48,169 nt of DNA, taken from Campylobacteraceae bacterium (GTDB lineage Bacteria; Campylobacterota; Campylobacteria; Campylobacterales; Sulfurovaceae). The translations under genes and the position numbers were made by a program. This document shows, piece after piece, positions 1 to 7,777 of the stretch. The notes below the pieces were generated by a model that was given only the letters and a program-made list of their open reading frames with translations, was not told where the DNA came from and did not search any database. The stretch spans positions 1 through 48,169 of the forward strand of contig JALVXC010000069.1 in NCBI GenBank assembly GCA_027038275.1, given 5' to 3'. Each line of letters opens with the position of its first letter. Position 1 is the stretch's first letter.

Positions 1-68
1 TTTTCAGCTTGTGAATATTTGGTGCCTAAGTGTAGGTCTGATATGAAGATAGATTTGTATTGTTTCAT
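1..68 (-). CDS. Metallophosphoesterase, LpxH/PlcP-like (N-terminus only; runs off the window)
   Basis: Reading leftward from the ATG at 66-68 gives MKQYKSIFISDLHLGTKYSQ followed by AE. The SDLHLG stretch is the first metal-binding motif (D-x-H) of calcineurin-like metallophosphoesterases and sits near the N-terminus, as in UDP-2,3-diacylglucosamine hydrolases and the PlcP phospholipases that recycle membrane phospholipid under phosphate starvation. Only 22 codons lie in the window, so the substrate cannot be decided. A Pho-type operator directly upstream, like those before pstS and the PhoB-like gene, favours a phosphate-starvation role and hence PlcP over LpxH; this is inference. No Shine-Dalgarno sequence is visible, and the predicted transcript start coincides with the ATG. 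Confidence 0.6.
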   Translation of the reverse strand, partial: MKQYKSIFISDLHLGTKYSQAE

Positions 69-74
69 GGGTTA

Positions 75-108
75 ATTTTATAGGAAGTTGGTTACAAAGC
101 AGTTACAG
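75..108 (-). promoter_or_regulatory. Putative Pho box and -10 of the metallophosphoesterase gene
   Basis: On the minus strand two half-sites 11 bp apart, CTGTAACTGCT (108-98) and TTGTAACCAAC (97-87), are followed after 6 nt by TAAAAT (80-75). The proximal half-site matches the pstS one (TTGTTATCAAC) at 9 of 11 positions, and the distance to the -10 is identical. PhoB-family regulators are known to bind 11-bp-spaced direct repeats. The predicted start (about 68) falls on the ATG. Confidence 0.5.
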
Positions 109-112
109 AAGA

Positions 113-250
113 CAACTCACCTATTACGATTCAAAGGTAGGTGAGTTGAGAAAATGTGAAAATTACAAGTGGAGTGGTGCATCTCCACATCTTAGCCCTA
201 TGCAGTCATAGGGCTAAAATGTAGTGAATAAGGGGGGGGATTAATTATTT
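113..250. repeat. Three-hairpin element, copy 1 (matches the pstS 3' flank)
   Basis: Three stems in a row: 113-123 with 138-148 (11 bp), 169-174 with 183-188 (6 bp) and 192-202 with 207-217 (11 bp, loop CAGT). From about 157 to 247 the sequence is nearly identical to 614-703, the 3' flank of pstS, including the bases of the pstS stop codon. The first stem differs in sequence between the copies but stays paired (distal CCTA/TAGG here, TTTCT/AGAAA in copy 2). It may be a terminator, a REP-like element or a structured RNA. No gene is seen in it. Confidence 0.6.
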
Positions 251-360
251 TCCCTCGTTCCACAACTCCAGTTGTGGAATGTCCATTAGAGCAACAAAAA
301 CATAATAAAATCATTTACTCCAATATGCATGACTAAGCTGGAGCTTCGTCACGAGGAAAA
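248..360. repeat. Palindromic, MITE-like element
   Basis: The segment starts with TTTTCCCTCGTT and ends with ACGAGGAAAA, imperfect terminal inverted repeats. Near its left end is a 9-bp hairpin (TTCCACAAC, loop TCCA, GTTGTGGAA) and near the right end the palindrome AAGCTGGAGCTT. The CTCGTTCC motif recurs in the palindrome at 34959-34987. It abuts copy 1 of the three-hairpin element at the point where pstS sequence would begin. No transposase is present. Confidence 0.4.
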
Positions 361-556
361 ACAGTATAACAATTTAGATAAAGAAGATGTTTTAGCCTTT
401 ATTGATGATATAGGAGTAATATAATGAATTTTGCACTAAGAATCCCTGATTATTATAAAAATGATATAGAACTGTTAAAAGGTGATGTTTCTATTAATCA
501 ATTTATTGGCTAATGCTCCGAGTGTTGAACCTAGAGAGAGTGATAGGTTGTAGAGT
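329..556 (+). pseudogene. Decayed two-gene remnant, possibly toxin-antitoxin (ribbon-helix-helix-like)
   Basis: A 31-codon ORF (329-424) whose first residues come from the palindromic repeat (MTKLELRHEE) ends in NLDKEDVLAFIDDIGVI. Its TAA overlaps the ATG of a second short ORF (424-513) beginning MNFALRIPDYYKNDIELLKG and ending in VSINQFIG. The pattern RIPDYY...SINQF resembles the start of ribbon-helix-helix antitoxins. After the stop a shifted frame continues with LANAPSVEPRESDRL and a stop at about 556, which suggests a frameshift. The one-base overlap is typical of a TA operon. The family call is tentative, and the rest of 361-566 shows nothing else. Confidence 0.35.
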
Positions 557-566
557 TTAAATAGGT

Positions 567-703
567 AACTCATTTCTATATTTTTAATTATAAAGGGAGA
601 AAAAGAAATGAGTTGAAAATTACATGTGGAGTGGTGCATCTCCACATCTTAACCCTATGTAATAATAGGGCTAAAATGTAGCGAATAAGGGGGGATTAAT
701 TAT
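567..703 (-). terminator. Three-hairpin element, copy 2, at the 3' end of pstS
   Basis: Stems at 567-577 with 604-614 (11 bp), 624-631 with 640-647 (8 bp) and 649-658 with 665-674 (10 bp). The last stem contains one pair that is a G-U wobble only when read on the minus strand and G-C in copy 1, which fits an RNA made in the pstS direction. The position just after the pstS stop suggests a terminator or 3'-end stabilising structure. Confidence 0.5.
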
Positions 704-1701
704 TTAATCCCTTTTGTTTCCCAGTATTTTCTAATAGCATCTTTAGTCTCTTTTGGAAGAGGTACATAACCTAAGTCAGATGCTGCTTTGTCTCCATTTG
801 TGTATGCCCAGTCAAAGAACTTTGTAACCTCTTTGTCTGTTTTTACTTTTTCTTTTGGAAGCAAGATAAATGTTGCCGCAACTATAGGGTAAGATGTATT
901 TCCATCAGGGTCACCAATAACAGCGTAGAAATCTTTGTCTGCTGTCCATGTTGCATATTTTGCTGCATCTTGGAATGACTCTAGTGTTGGATTAATAAAT
1001 TTACCCTCTTTGTTCTCTACTTGTGCAGCAGGAAGTCCTAGTTTCTCTTTGAAAGAGTACTCAATGTAACCAATAGAGTTTTTAATTTGTTGAATATTTG
1101 CAGATACACCAGAGTTTGACTTACCCGCAACAACCTTAGGTGCTTTCCATTTTGGTTTTTTACTTATTTTAAATTTATCATTAAGTTGATGTAAGAAGTA
1201 TGTAAAGTTAAAGGTTGTACCTGATTTGTCAGCTCTAACTGCAACTGTAATAGGAGCATGAGGAAGCTTTAAACCTTTGTTATCTTTAGCAATAACTTCA
1301 TCGTCCCAGTTAGTAGCTTCTCCACTAAAAATAGCAGCTATAGCAGCACGAGAAAGTTTTAACTCACCATCTTTAACACCATCAATATTGTAAGCCAATA
1401 CAATTGAACCTACAACAGCAGGGAACATGTAAAGTTTTTTCTTTTTAAGTGTTTTTGGCTTAAGAGGTTTATCTGAACCTGCAAAATCTACCATTCTTTT
1501 TGTAATAGATTTAATCCCATCACCTGAACCAGTTGGTGTGTAGTTAACTTGGTTTTTTGTTGCTTTAAAGTAGTCTGCTGTCCAAGCCTTATAAACAGGA
1601 CCAGGAAAAGATGCTCCTCTACCTTTTAGTTCATCTGCATGAACAGAAGTTAATGTAACAGTTGCTACAAGAGCTGTTGTTAATAGTTTCGATAGTCTCA
1701 T
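700..1701 (-). CDS. pstS: Phosphate ABC transporter periplasmic binding protein PstS
   Basis: This is the periplasmic high-affinity phosphate receptor that feeds the PstCAB importer. The ATG at 1701 is chosen because AAGGAG lies 6 nt upstream and the protein then opens with a clean signal peptide (MRLSKLLTTALVATVTLTSVHA). An earlier in-frame ATG at 1770 would add 23 residues with no ribosome site and would run through the promoter. The mature protein starts with the family motif GRGASFPGPVYKAW, followed by the phosphate-loop residues in GSGDGIKSI and DKSGTTFNFTYFL. The length of 333 aa is normal. No pstC, pstA or pstB lies in the window. The preceding gene on the same strand is a PhoB-like regulator, and a Pho-type operator separates the two. 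Phosphate-starvation control is therefore likely. Confidence 0.93.
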   Translation of the reverse strand: MRLSKLLTTALVATVTLTSVHADELKGRGASFPGPVYKAWTADYFKATKNQVNYTPTGSGDGIKSITKRMVDFAGSDKPLKPKTLKKKKLYMFPAVVGSIVLAYNIDGVKDGELKLSRAAIAAIFSGEATNWDDEVIAKDNKGLKLPHAPITVAVRADKSGTTFNFTYFLHQLNDKFKISKKPKWKAPKVVAGKSNSGVSANIQQIKNSIGYIEYSFKEKLGLPAAQVENKEGKFINPTLESFQDAAKYATWTADKDFYAVIGDPDGNTSYPIVAATFILLPKEKVKTDKEVTKFFDWAYTNGDKAASDLGYVPLPKETKDAIRKYWETKGIK

Positions 1702-1729
1702 TTTGACTCCTTGTTTTTGAATATATGAG

Positions 1730-1763
1730 AGTATAAGATAAGTTGATAACAAATTGATAACAA
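1730..1763 (-). promoter_or_regulatory. Putative Pho box and -10 of pstS
   Basis: On the minus strand TTGTTATCAAT (1763-1753) and TTGTTATCAAC (1752-1742) are near-perfect 11-bp direct repeats, followed after 6 nt by TATACT (1735-1730). The layout resembles the 11-bp periodic pho boxes described for PhoB and for Campylobacter PhosR. The predicted start near 1723 gives a leader of about 22 nt carrying the AAGGAG site. Confidence 0.7.
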
Positions 1764-1766
1764 ATA

Positions 1767-2450
1767 TCAACCCAGTTTATAACCCACTCCCCACACAGGA
1801 ATAAAGTACTCCTTCTCTCCTGTTGGGTCGATTTTCTTCTTTAGTCTATTTATAGTTACATTGATGGTTTTGTCATTAAAATTTGCACCATCTTCACCCC
1901 AAATTTCATCACGTAAGAAGTCTCTATCTAAGGTAATATTTGGATTTTTAATAAAAGTGTGTAGCAGTTTAAACTCTAAATTGGTAAGTTCTACAAGATT
2001 GTTTTCTATAGTAAGTGTACGATTTGGGATATCTAAGATTAAGTCCCTATATTTTATCTTCTCATTAGAAGTAATACCTGAACGACGAAGTAGTGCTTGA
2101 ACTCTTAAGACTAACTCTTTTGGTTTAAAAGGTTTAGTAATATAGTCATCACCACCTCTTACAAACCCCTCTTCAATATCTTCATCTCTATCTTTAGCAG
2201 TAAGAAATATAACAGGAATATTACACCCATATCTTCTAAGCTCTGCTACAAATTCACTACCTTCACATTCAGGTAGATTACGGTCAACAATCATTAGTGA
2301 AGGATTCTCTTCTTCTAAAAACTGTTCTACATTTTGAGTAGAGAGAAAGCCCATAGTTTCATATCCTGCTTTTTGCAAATGATACTCAACTAATTCTAAA
2401 ATATCCTCTTCATCTTCTATAATGACAATTTCTATAGGGTTAGTTTTCAT
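1767..2450 (-). CDS. OmpR/PhoB-family response regulator (PhoB/PhosR-like)
   Basis: A two-domain transcription factor of 227 aa. The receiver domain (about 1-120) has acidic residues E12/D13, the phosphoacceptor D56 in MIVDRNLP, the TAK threonine near 84 and the lysine of KPF near 106. A C-terminal winged-helix domain (about 130-227) ends with TINVTINRLKKKI and a VWGVGYKLG hairpin. It lies directly upstream of pstS on the same strand, and both genes carry the same type of operator, so it most likely controls phosphate uptake and its own synthesis. No histidine kinase is adjacent. No Shine-Dalgarno sequence precedes the ATG, and the predicted transcript start is one base upstream of it, so the mRNA may be leaderless. 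The exact name (PhoB or PhosR) is by context. Confidence 0.85.
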   Translation of the reverse strand: MKTNPIEIVIIEDEEDILELVEYHLQKAGYETMGFLSTQNVEQFLEEENPSLMIVDRNLPECEGSEFVAELRRYGCNIPVIFLTAKDRDEDIEEGFVRGGDDYITKPFKPKELVLRVQALLRRSGITSNEKIKYRDLILDIPNRTLTIENNLVELTNLEFKLLHTFIKNPNITLDRDFLRDEIWGEDGANFNDKTINVTINRLKKKIDPTGEKEYFIPVWGVGYKLG

Positions 2451-2457
2451 AAGAGTA

Positions 2458-2491
2458 AGTCTACTCTTAATTGATAACTAAATGGTAACAA
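2458..2491 (-). promoter_or_regulatory. Putative Pho box and -10 of the PhoB-like gene
   Basis: On the minus strand TTGTTACCATT (2491-2481) and TAGTTATCAAT (2480-2470) form 11-bp direct repeats, then TAGACT (2463-2458) at the same offset as in the pstS promoter. The predicted start (about 2451) is next to the ATG at 2450. This suggests autoregulation. Confidence 0.55.
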
Positions 2492-2501
2492 TTAATAATT
2501 A

Positions 2502-2897
2502 TTAACCATTAGGACAAGAGATTCCCGAACCCTCCAAACAAAAACTCTCTTTGCACTCTGCTCCCTCATAATCCTCACAGCATTTACAAATCTCCGACTC
2601 TACCAATGCTTCATCTTTTTCTAAATATTTAGAAAACTTATCTTTTACAGCAGAAAAAACAAAACTTGCAAAAGAGGTAGCCTCTGAGTTACTCTTTTCA
2701 TACATTCCCTCTAATGAAGTTAAGTTTGGTTTGACTATCTGGTTAACCTCTTCTCTAATCTTATTTTGAAGAGGATTAGACTCCTCTTTTTTTACTTTTG
2801 GTCGTGTAAAAATATTGATAAATATTTTTATAATATTTAAAAAGAGTATAACTCCAACAATACCACCAATGATATATAAGACTATTATATTATCCAT
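2502..2897 (-). CDS. Small membrane-anchored protein with cysteine-rich tail, unknown function
   Basis: 131 aa of no family I recognise. Residues 3-30 form one hydrophobic membrane segment (IIVLYIIGGIVGVILFLNII), followed by a charged region (about 33-95). The C-terminal 30 residues contain six cysteines, starting with CKCC. Such a tail could bind metal or form disulfides; this is only suggested by composition. The start codon overlaps the end of the PBP2 gene by 8 nt, so it is the last gene of the envelope operon running from lptA to here and is probably translationally coupled. Its C-terminal cysteines would face the cytoplasm or periplasm depending on an orientation I cannot determine. Confidence 0.6.
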   Translation of the reverse strand: MDNIIVLYIIGGIVGVILFLNIIKIFINIFTRPKVKKEESNPLQNKIREEVNQIVKPNLTSLEGMYEKSNSEATSFASFVFSAVKDKFSKYLEKDEALVESEICKCCEDYEGAECKESFCLEGSGISCPNG

Positions 2898-4821
2898 GTC
2901 GCTTATCCTTTTTTTTCTTCTCTTTTTTATCTTTTTTTAGATTTTTTAGTCGTATTTTACCTTTAAATTTCTTACCAAAGTAACCCTCATTTGCCATCCA
3001 TCTATATATTTCAGCGGCAATTGGACCAGAGGTACTTCCTCCGTGTCCTCCATGCTCTACCAAAACAGTTACTACATATTTTGGATTCCTATAGGGAGCA
3101 TAGGTTGTTAGCCATGCATGAGAACGACTGTAGTAGTCAAGTTGCGACTCTTTCATCCTCTTCTTTTCACCTTGAGGAATAGAAACAACCTGTGAAGTAC
3201 CTGTCTTTCCTGCAACAACAATAGGCAGATGTGACATTGTCCGTCTTGCTGTACCATGTGGGGAGTTACAAACATCGTACATACCTGAACGAATAGTATT
3301 TAAATCTTGCTTATTTACCTCAAACTCTTTATACTCTGGGGTAACTAATTTATCTACAATCTTATGGACAAAGTGTGGTGTAGGAAGTCGCTCTGTTGCT
3401 AAAAATGCTGTATATCTTGCTAGTTGTAGAGGGGTTACTAAGTTATAACCCTGACCAATTGCAGAGATAACAGTTTCACCCTTATACCAAGCCTGTTTAT
3501 AACGCTTCATTTTCCATGCTTTATCTGGAACTACTCCCGCTCTTTCATGAGGTAAATCAACACCAGTTTTGACACCCAATCCCATCTTTCTTAGATACTT
3601 TGCCATATTGTTAATACCTGTATTTAAAGCTTTATTATAGAAATAGACATCACAACTCTCTCTAATTGCTTTACGAAGCCCTACTCTACCATGCCCATAG
3701 TGAGACCAACATCTAAACTTATGTTTACTTTTTCCTAAAGTAATGTACCCTTTACAGAACTCTGAACGATTGACAGCCGTTCCTGATTTTGAGTAGGCAA
3801 GAGCCATTCCCATCTTAATTGTTGACCCAGGAGGGTAGACACCCGAGACAATTTTATTTGTAAATGGGTGATTAAAATCTGTAATCAATGCTTTCCAATC
3901 TTTTGATGAGATTCCTCCAACAAATAGATTTGGGTCATAAGATGGGTAAGATACAGCTGCTAAAATATCTCCATTGACATTCATAACAACTGCTACACCA
4001 GATTGACCTTCAAAAAGTTCATTAATTCTTTTTTGTAGTCCTAAATCAATATTTAAAATAAGGTTTTGATCTTCAAGAGGCTCTTTTATCTCTATCTCTG
4101 CTACCTCTTTATTGGTTGCAGAAACTTTCACCATTCTATAACCTAACCCTCCTTGTAAAATTTTATTATATTGTCTCTCTAACCCTGTCTTACCAACTAC
4201 CCCTACTGTCTCAACAACCCCTACAAGATTACCTCTATCGTTAGTTTCAATCGCATTCTTTTCTCTATCTTTGTCATTCTCTTCTTTATTAGAGCGTCCA
4301 ACATAACCAACTATATGTGTAGCTAAAGCTCCAGCTGGATACATTCTTTTTGTCTCTGATTCAATCTTTAAATTTTTATTAATACTAAGTTTAGGGTATG
4401 CTCCTATCATACCCTTATATGGAATAAAGTCAACTATAGGAATAAACCTATGATTATAAGGGGAATCTTTTTTAAGATATTTTTTAATTAATTTTGTCTT
4501 ATTTTGGTCTGGAAACTCCTTAACAATAGTATTAAGAAGTTTTTCTAACTTTTCATTTGGTTCTCTCTTTTTAGTCTCTCTATTATATTTAGTTAAATGT
4601 GGAGCTACTTTAATTGAAAAACCAATATCATTAACAGCTAAAAGTTTTTTATTTCTATCTAAAATCTCTCCTCTAACAGGCTTTATAAAATATTTTCTCT
4701 CCACATTCATATGTGCTAAATGTTCATAATAGTAATTAGACTTTATACTAATTTGATATATACGAGAAATCAATAAAATCCAAAATAGTACAAAGATAGT
4801 AATAACAATAATAAACCTCAT
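2890..4821 (-). CDS. mrdA: Penicillin-binding protein 2 (peptidoglycan D,D-transpeptidase)
   Basis: A class B transpeptidase that cross-links lateral-wall peptidoglycan in the elongation complex. It has one N-terminal membrane anchor (about 1-22), a PBP dimerisation region (about 40-240) beginning with RGEILDRN, and a transpeptidase domain (about 260-620). The three active-site motifs are present: S333-T-I-K336 (nucleophile S333), S389-C-D391 and K539-T-G-T. The length of 643 aa is normal for PBP2. The tail is very lysine-rich (KKDKKEKKKKDKRHG). It starts within the last bases of the MreD-like gene (ATGA overlap), and the gene order lptA, engB, membrane protein, PBP2 resembles that of Campylobacter jejuni, so this is a conserved envelope operon. 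Confidence 0.92.
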   Translation of the reverse strand: MRFIIVITIFVLFWILLISRIYQISIKSNYYYEHLAHMNVERKYFIKPVRGEILDRNKKLLAVNDIGFSIKVAPHLTKYNRETKKREPNEKLEKLLNTIVKEFPDQNKTKLIKKYLKKDSPYNHRFIPIVDFIPYKGMIGAYPKLSINKNLKIESETKRMYPAGALATHIVGYVGRSNKEENDKDREKNAIETNDRGNLVGVVETVGVVGKTGLERQYNKILQGGLGYRMVKVSATNKEVAEIEIKEPLEDQNLILNIDLGLQKRINELFEGQSGVAVVMNVNGDILAAVSYPSYDPNLFVGGISSKDWKALITDFNHPFTNKIVSGVYPPGSTIKMGMALAYSKSGTAVNRSEFCKGYITLGKSKHKFRCWSHYGHGRVGLRKAIRESCDVYFYNKALNTGINNMAKYLRKMGLGVKTGVDLPHERAGVVPDKAWKMKRYKQAWYKGETVISAIGQGYNLVTPLQLARYTAFLATERLPTPHFVHKIVDKLVTPEYKEFEVNKQDLNTIRSGMYDVCNSPHGTARRTMSHLPIVVAGKTGTSQVVSIPQGEKKRMKESQLDYYSRSHAWLTTYAPYRNPKYVVTVLVEHGGHGGSTSGPIAAEIYRWMANEGYFGKKFKGKIRLKNLKKDKKEKKKKDKRHG

Positions 4822-5288
4822 AACATTACCCCAACTAAAATATCTATAACAATGTAATAGACCAATAACATATCTCCAACAACTGTTGAAGTATTAAAGA
4901 TAAAATCATAAATAAAAAGAGTTAAATAATAAGAAAAATCAATAAGTACAATAAGTGTAAAGAGTAGACATACCCTACAACGAATTAAACGTTTTAATTT
5001 ACCATATATAAACATTAAAATCAAAATAGAAATAGTAGTAGATAAGAAAAGTGGAAGTGTCAAGTTCAAATCTAAATTTACTAAATAGAAAAAGGCACTT
5101 GCTGAATAGATTTTTTTTCTATCCATACTAATAATAAAGATGTACCCTGCTAGTCCAATTAAAGGAGGCAATACCGTATACATTGAAACAAACATAGGAT
5201 AGAAAAATACAAATAAAAATAGAAGTAGTTTCTTTATGAAACTTAACTCCTCTTCATCATCAAATTTTTTATAGTTACTTAGTGCCAT
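4818..5288 (-). CDS. Integral membrane protein, MreD-like
   Basis: 156 aa with four to five hydrophobic segments (about 18-36, 38-54, 62-95, 104-125 and 135-156) and short loops, a profile like MreD, the rod-shape membrane protein usually found beside PBP2. Sequence similarity is too weak to prove the family by eye; the call rests on topology, length and position. Its stop overlaps the PBP2 start by 4 nt, and it begins 1 nt after the acetyltransferase gene ends, so it is in the same transcript. A role in lateral-wall synthesis is inferred. Confidence 0.6.
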   Translation of the reverse strand: MALSNYKKFDDEEELSFIKKLLLFLFVFFYPMFVSMYTVLPPLIGLAGYIFIISMDRKKIYSASAFFYLVNLDLNLTLPLFLSTTISILILMFIYGKLKRLIRCRVCLLFTLIVLIDFSYYLTLFIYDFIFNTSTVVGDMLLVYYIVIDILVGVML

Positions 5289-5289
5289 T

Positions 5290-5757
5290 CTACCCTACCA
5301 ACTTATAAACCATAGATACCTCATTACAGACAGGAAAATGAATACACTTAATACAGTCTGTCCAAATTTTATGTTCAGGAATAGTCTCTTTTGCAATCTC
5401 TACAAAATTCATTTTTTTAAAAAATTCTGGCAGATAAGTTAAAACTAATACCTCCTCTTCAACTCCTAATACTCTTGCCTCTTCTAAAGCAAACTCAATA
5501 ATTTTTTTACCAATTTTTTTTCCTCTATGTTCCTCAGAGACAACAAAAGAACGAATTTCAGCTAAACGTGCAGAGTGAATATGTAACGCAGCATAACCTA
5601 CTACTTCATCTTCAATTTTAGCTAAGATATAGGAGCGAATATTGGTAGCAACTTCATCTTCATTACGTTCTAAAATAACTCCATTTTTTACCTCTTGTGC
5701 CACTATTTTTTGCATAAGAGAAATGTCTGCAAGTGTTGCTTTTACTAATTTGACCAT
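5290..5757 (-). CDS. argA: N-acetylglutamate synthase-like GNAT acetyltransferase (short ArgA type)
   Basis: A 155-aa stand-alone GNAT domain. The acetyl-CoA loop is seen as VVSEEHRGKKIGKKIIEFAL (about 72-91) after a beta-strand AEIRSFVV. The end pattern LPEFFKKMNFVEI, then HKIWTDCIKCIHFPVC, with paired cysteines and the KIW motif, is characteristic of the short ArgA family that makes N-acetylglutamate, the first step of arginine synthesis, in bacteria lacking the long kinase-like ArgA. The gene overlaps the preceding engB by 13 nt and is followed after 1 nt by the MreD-like gene, so it rides in the envelope operon. The exact substrate is inferred from family resemblance. Confidence 0.75.
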   Translation of the reverse strand: MVKLVKATLADISLMQKIVAQEVKNGVILERNEDEVATNIRSYILAKIEDEVVGYAALHIHSARLAEIRSFVVSEEHRGKKIGKKIIEFALEEARVLGVEEEVLVLTYLPEFFKKMNFVEIAKETIPEHKIWTDCIKCIHFPVCNEVSMVYKLVG

Positions 5758-6362
5758 TCATTAACCCCAAAAATATGTTCAAATATCTTCTGATGAATAC
5801 GCTCATAACCAATACGTTTAGAGTTTGAAATAGTTATACACCCTGGAAATTTTCTCTTAAGAGCTGTTTTCTCTTTCATATTTAACTTATCTATTTTTGT
5901 AAATACATTCAAGTAAAGTTGGTCACCACGAATAAATTTTTTAACATACTCATCAACATCTTTATCTATTTGAGCATTAGGGTGACGTGCATCACGGAGA
6001 TGAATAAAAACACGAATAGAGACTCTATGTTTTATAAACTCAACTAGGTTTTTCTGCCAAACTCCTTTAAGGTCTTTAGATACCTTTGCATAACCAAACC
6101 CTGGTAAGTCTACAAAACGTATATTCCAATCTTTTTCATCATAAATATAGCGAATATCAAAAAAGTTTATCAGCTGTGTCTTTCCTGGAGTCGATGAAGA
6201 CTTTGCTAAGTTTTTACGAGAAGTCAATCCATTAATGGTTGAGCTTTTGCCAACATTAGAACGACCTAAAAAAACAACTTCACTTACAGTATCATCTACC
6301 GAATCAGCTAACGCCTGAGCCGATTTCATAAAATGAGCCTCTACAAGTCTTGGTATTGCCAT
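5745..6362 (-). CDS. engB: Ribosome-biogenesis GTPase EngB/YsxC
   Basis: A small TRAFAC-class GTPase (205 aa) needed for assembly of the large ribosomal subunit. Seen in order: the P-loop GRSNVGKSS (33-41), a switch I region with STPGKTQLINFF, the G3 motif DLPGFGYA, the G4 motif TKIDK and a G5-like ISNSKRIG. The DLPGFGYA form is diagnostic of EngB. The start codon shares one base with the lptA stop, and the 3' end overlaps the acetyltransferase gene, so translation is probably coupled through this operon. Confidence 0.94.
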   Translation of the reverse strand: MAIPRLVEAHFMKSAQALADSVDDTVSEVVFLGRSNVGKSSTINGLTSRKNLAKSSSTPGKTQLINFFDIRYIYDEKDWNIRFVDLPGFGYAKVSKDLKGVWQKNLVEFIKHRVSIRVFIHLRDARHPNAQIDKDVDEYVKKFIRGDQLYLNVFTKIDKLNMKEKTALKRKFPGCITISNSKRIGYERIHQKIFEHIFGVNEWSN

Positions 6363-6826
6363 TATTTTCTGTCCTCAATTTCAAATCTAAAATGTACAGG
6401 CTTTTTAACACTCCCTTTAATATCTGCTAAACCTGTCTTTAGGTCTAAAGAGACACTATTTGCCTTTATAGTTCTATTATTTGTTAAATCTCTTAGTGTA
6501 ACATTCCCAATAAAATAGTACTTTGAGCCTATTGGTCTATAGGTAATCTTGTTTGCCACACCTCTGTAGTGAATCCCTTTTTCTGTTAAATCAAACCTTA
6601 CATTTCCATGAGCTTCATACTTTAAAGCTTTTCTTCTGTCATTAAAAAAAACAGTTACTTTAGAAGCATCTATCTCATTCTTGCCTTGCTTAATTCTTGC
6701 ATGTCCCTCAAAAAAAGCTTCATGATTAATATTATTTGCATAAAAATGGTCGGCTTTTATATCTACAATATCTGCAAAAAGATGTGAAGAGAAAGGTAAA
6801 ATAAAAAATATAAGTAGTCGTTTCAT
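6362..6826 (-). CDS. lptA: LptA-like periplasmic lipopolysaccharide transport protein
   Basis: 154 aa with a signal peptide (MKRLLIFFILPFSSHLFA) followed by an OstA-type beta-jellyroll: DIVDIKADHFYANNINHEAF, HARIKQGKNEIDASKVTVFF, then VRFDLTEKGIHYRGVANKITY. LptA polymers bridge LPS from the inner-membrane LptBFGC complex to LptDE in the outer membrane. The gene heads the leftward envelope operon, and its stop overlaps the engB start. The 135-bp gap to the divergent psd gene should contain its promoter. Length and strand pattern are normal for the Campylobacterota protein. Confidence 0.82.
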   Translation of the reverse strand: MKRLLIFFILPFSSHLFADIVDIKADHFYANNINHEAFFEGHARIKQGKNEIDASKVTVFFNDRRKALKYEAHGNVRFDLTEKGIHYRGVANKITYRPIGSKYYFIGNVTLRDLTNNRTIKANSVSLDLKTGLADIKGSVKKPVHFRFEIEDRK

Positions 6827-6922
6827 CTAAAATATCCCGTTTTTAGTGTTATTATAGCGTGTTAAAAAAAAATGATAAAGAGATTATATAGATTTTAGTT
6901 TAAAATACTAAAAAATAATTGC

Positions 6923-6928
6923 TATAAT
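6923..6928 (+). promoter_or_regulatory. Probable -10 element of psd
   Basis: TATAAT, preceded by an AT-rich stretch with no good -35, as is usual in Campylobacterota. AAGGAA at 6944-6949 is the likely ribosome site for the ATG at 6962. Confidence 0.5.
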
Positions 6929-6961
6929 GTCACCAATTATCATAAGGAAAAGCAACTTAAT

Positions 6962-7777
6962 ATGAAAAAACACTATACAGCTATTATATCTCGTACCTTT
7001 GGAAACTTTGCATCTAAAAGATTTCCTAGACCTTTTCAGAGACTTATAAACCATGGATATGTTAAACTTATGGGTTTAGATATGAGTGAATTTAAAAATC
7101 CATCTGACTATTTAACACTAAATGAGCTCTTTACAAGAGCATTTGTTACTCCTAGAGATATTAATGTAGATAAAAATATTATGATTTCACCTGTTGATGC
7201 TCTAGTAACTGACTATGGAGAGATTAAAGAGGGTAAAGCCTATCAGATTAAAGGTATGGAGTATGATATTGTCGAACTATTTGGTTCTTATCATAAAGAT
7301 GCTTCTACAGATGTAGATGGAGGAGAGTTTGTTAATCTTTACCTTTCACCAAAAGATTACCATCGTTACCATGCACCAGAAAGATTAACAGTTAAATCTA
7401 TAACACATATTCCAGGAAAACTATACCCTGTTAACTTTCCACTTCTTAGAAATAAAAAAGACCTTTTTATAGAGAATGAACGTGTTATTATTGAGTGTTT
7501 AGATAAAAGAGGAAAAACTTTTGTAATGGTTTTAGTAGGAGCTTTAAATGTAGGAAAGATGGTAATCACTTTTGAAGAGAAGATTCAGACTAACTCAAAA
7601 ATTAGAGAGCCTAGACACTATGCATATGAGAATGTAACTTTAGAAAAAGGTGAACTATTTGGTTGGTTTGAGATGGGGTCTACCATTCTACTATTCTCTC
7701 AAAAAGGCTCTTTTGCACCTCAAGTTAAGATTAACCAAAAGGTAAAATTTGCAGAACCAATAGGAGTGCTAAACTAA
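6962..7777 (+). CDS. psd: Phosphatidylserine decarboxylase
   Basis: It makes phosphatidylethanolamine from phosphatidylserine at the inner membrane. The protein (271 aa) carries the conserved blocks SPVDALVTDYGEI, VNLYLSPKDYHRYHAP (catalytic His region), THIPGKLYPVNF and NVGKM. The autocleavage site is MGST with S240, a variant of the LGST motif; S240 would become the pyruvoyl group, and the C-terminal 32 residues would be the alpha chain. Its stop and the HAD phosphatase start overlap (TAATG), and DUF445 follows, forming a three-gene operon read rightward. Divergent from lptA. Confidence 0.93.
   Translation: MKKHYTAIISRTFGNFASKRFPRPFQRLINHGYVKLMGLDMSEFKNPSDYLTLNELFTRAFVTPRDINVDKNIMISPVDALVTDYGEIKEGKAYQIKGMEYDIVELFGSYHKDASTDVDGGEFVNLYLSPKDYHRYHAPERLTVKSITHIPGKLYPVNFPLLRNKKDLFIENERVIIECLDKRGKTFVMVLVGALNVGKMVITFEEKIQTNSKIREPRHYAYENVTLEKGELFGWFEMGSTILLFSQKGSFAPQVKINQKVKFAEPIGVLN

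Noticed and set aside
1861-2100. Plus-strand open frame opposite the PhoB-like gene
   Set aside because: Antisense shadow of a well-supported regulator; no ribosome site and no family resemblance.
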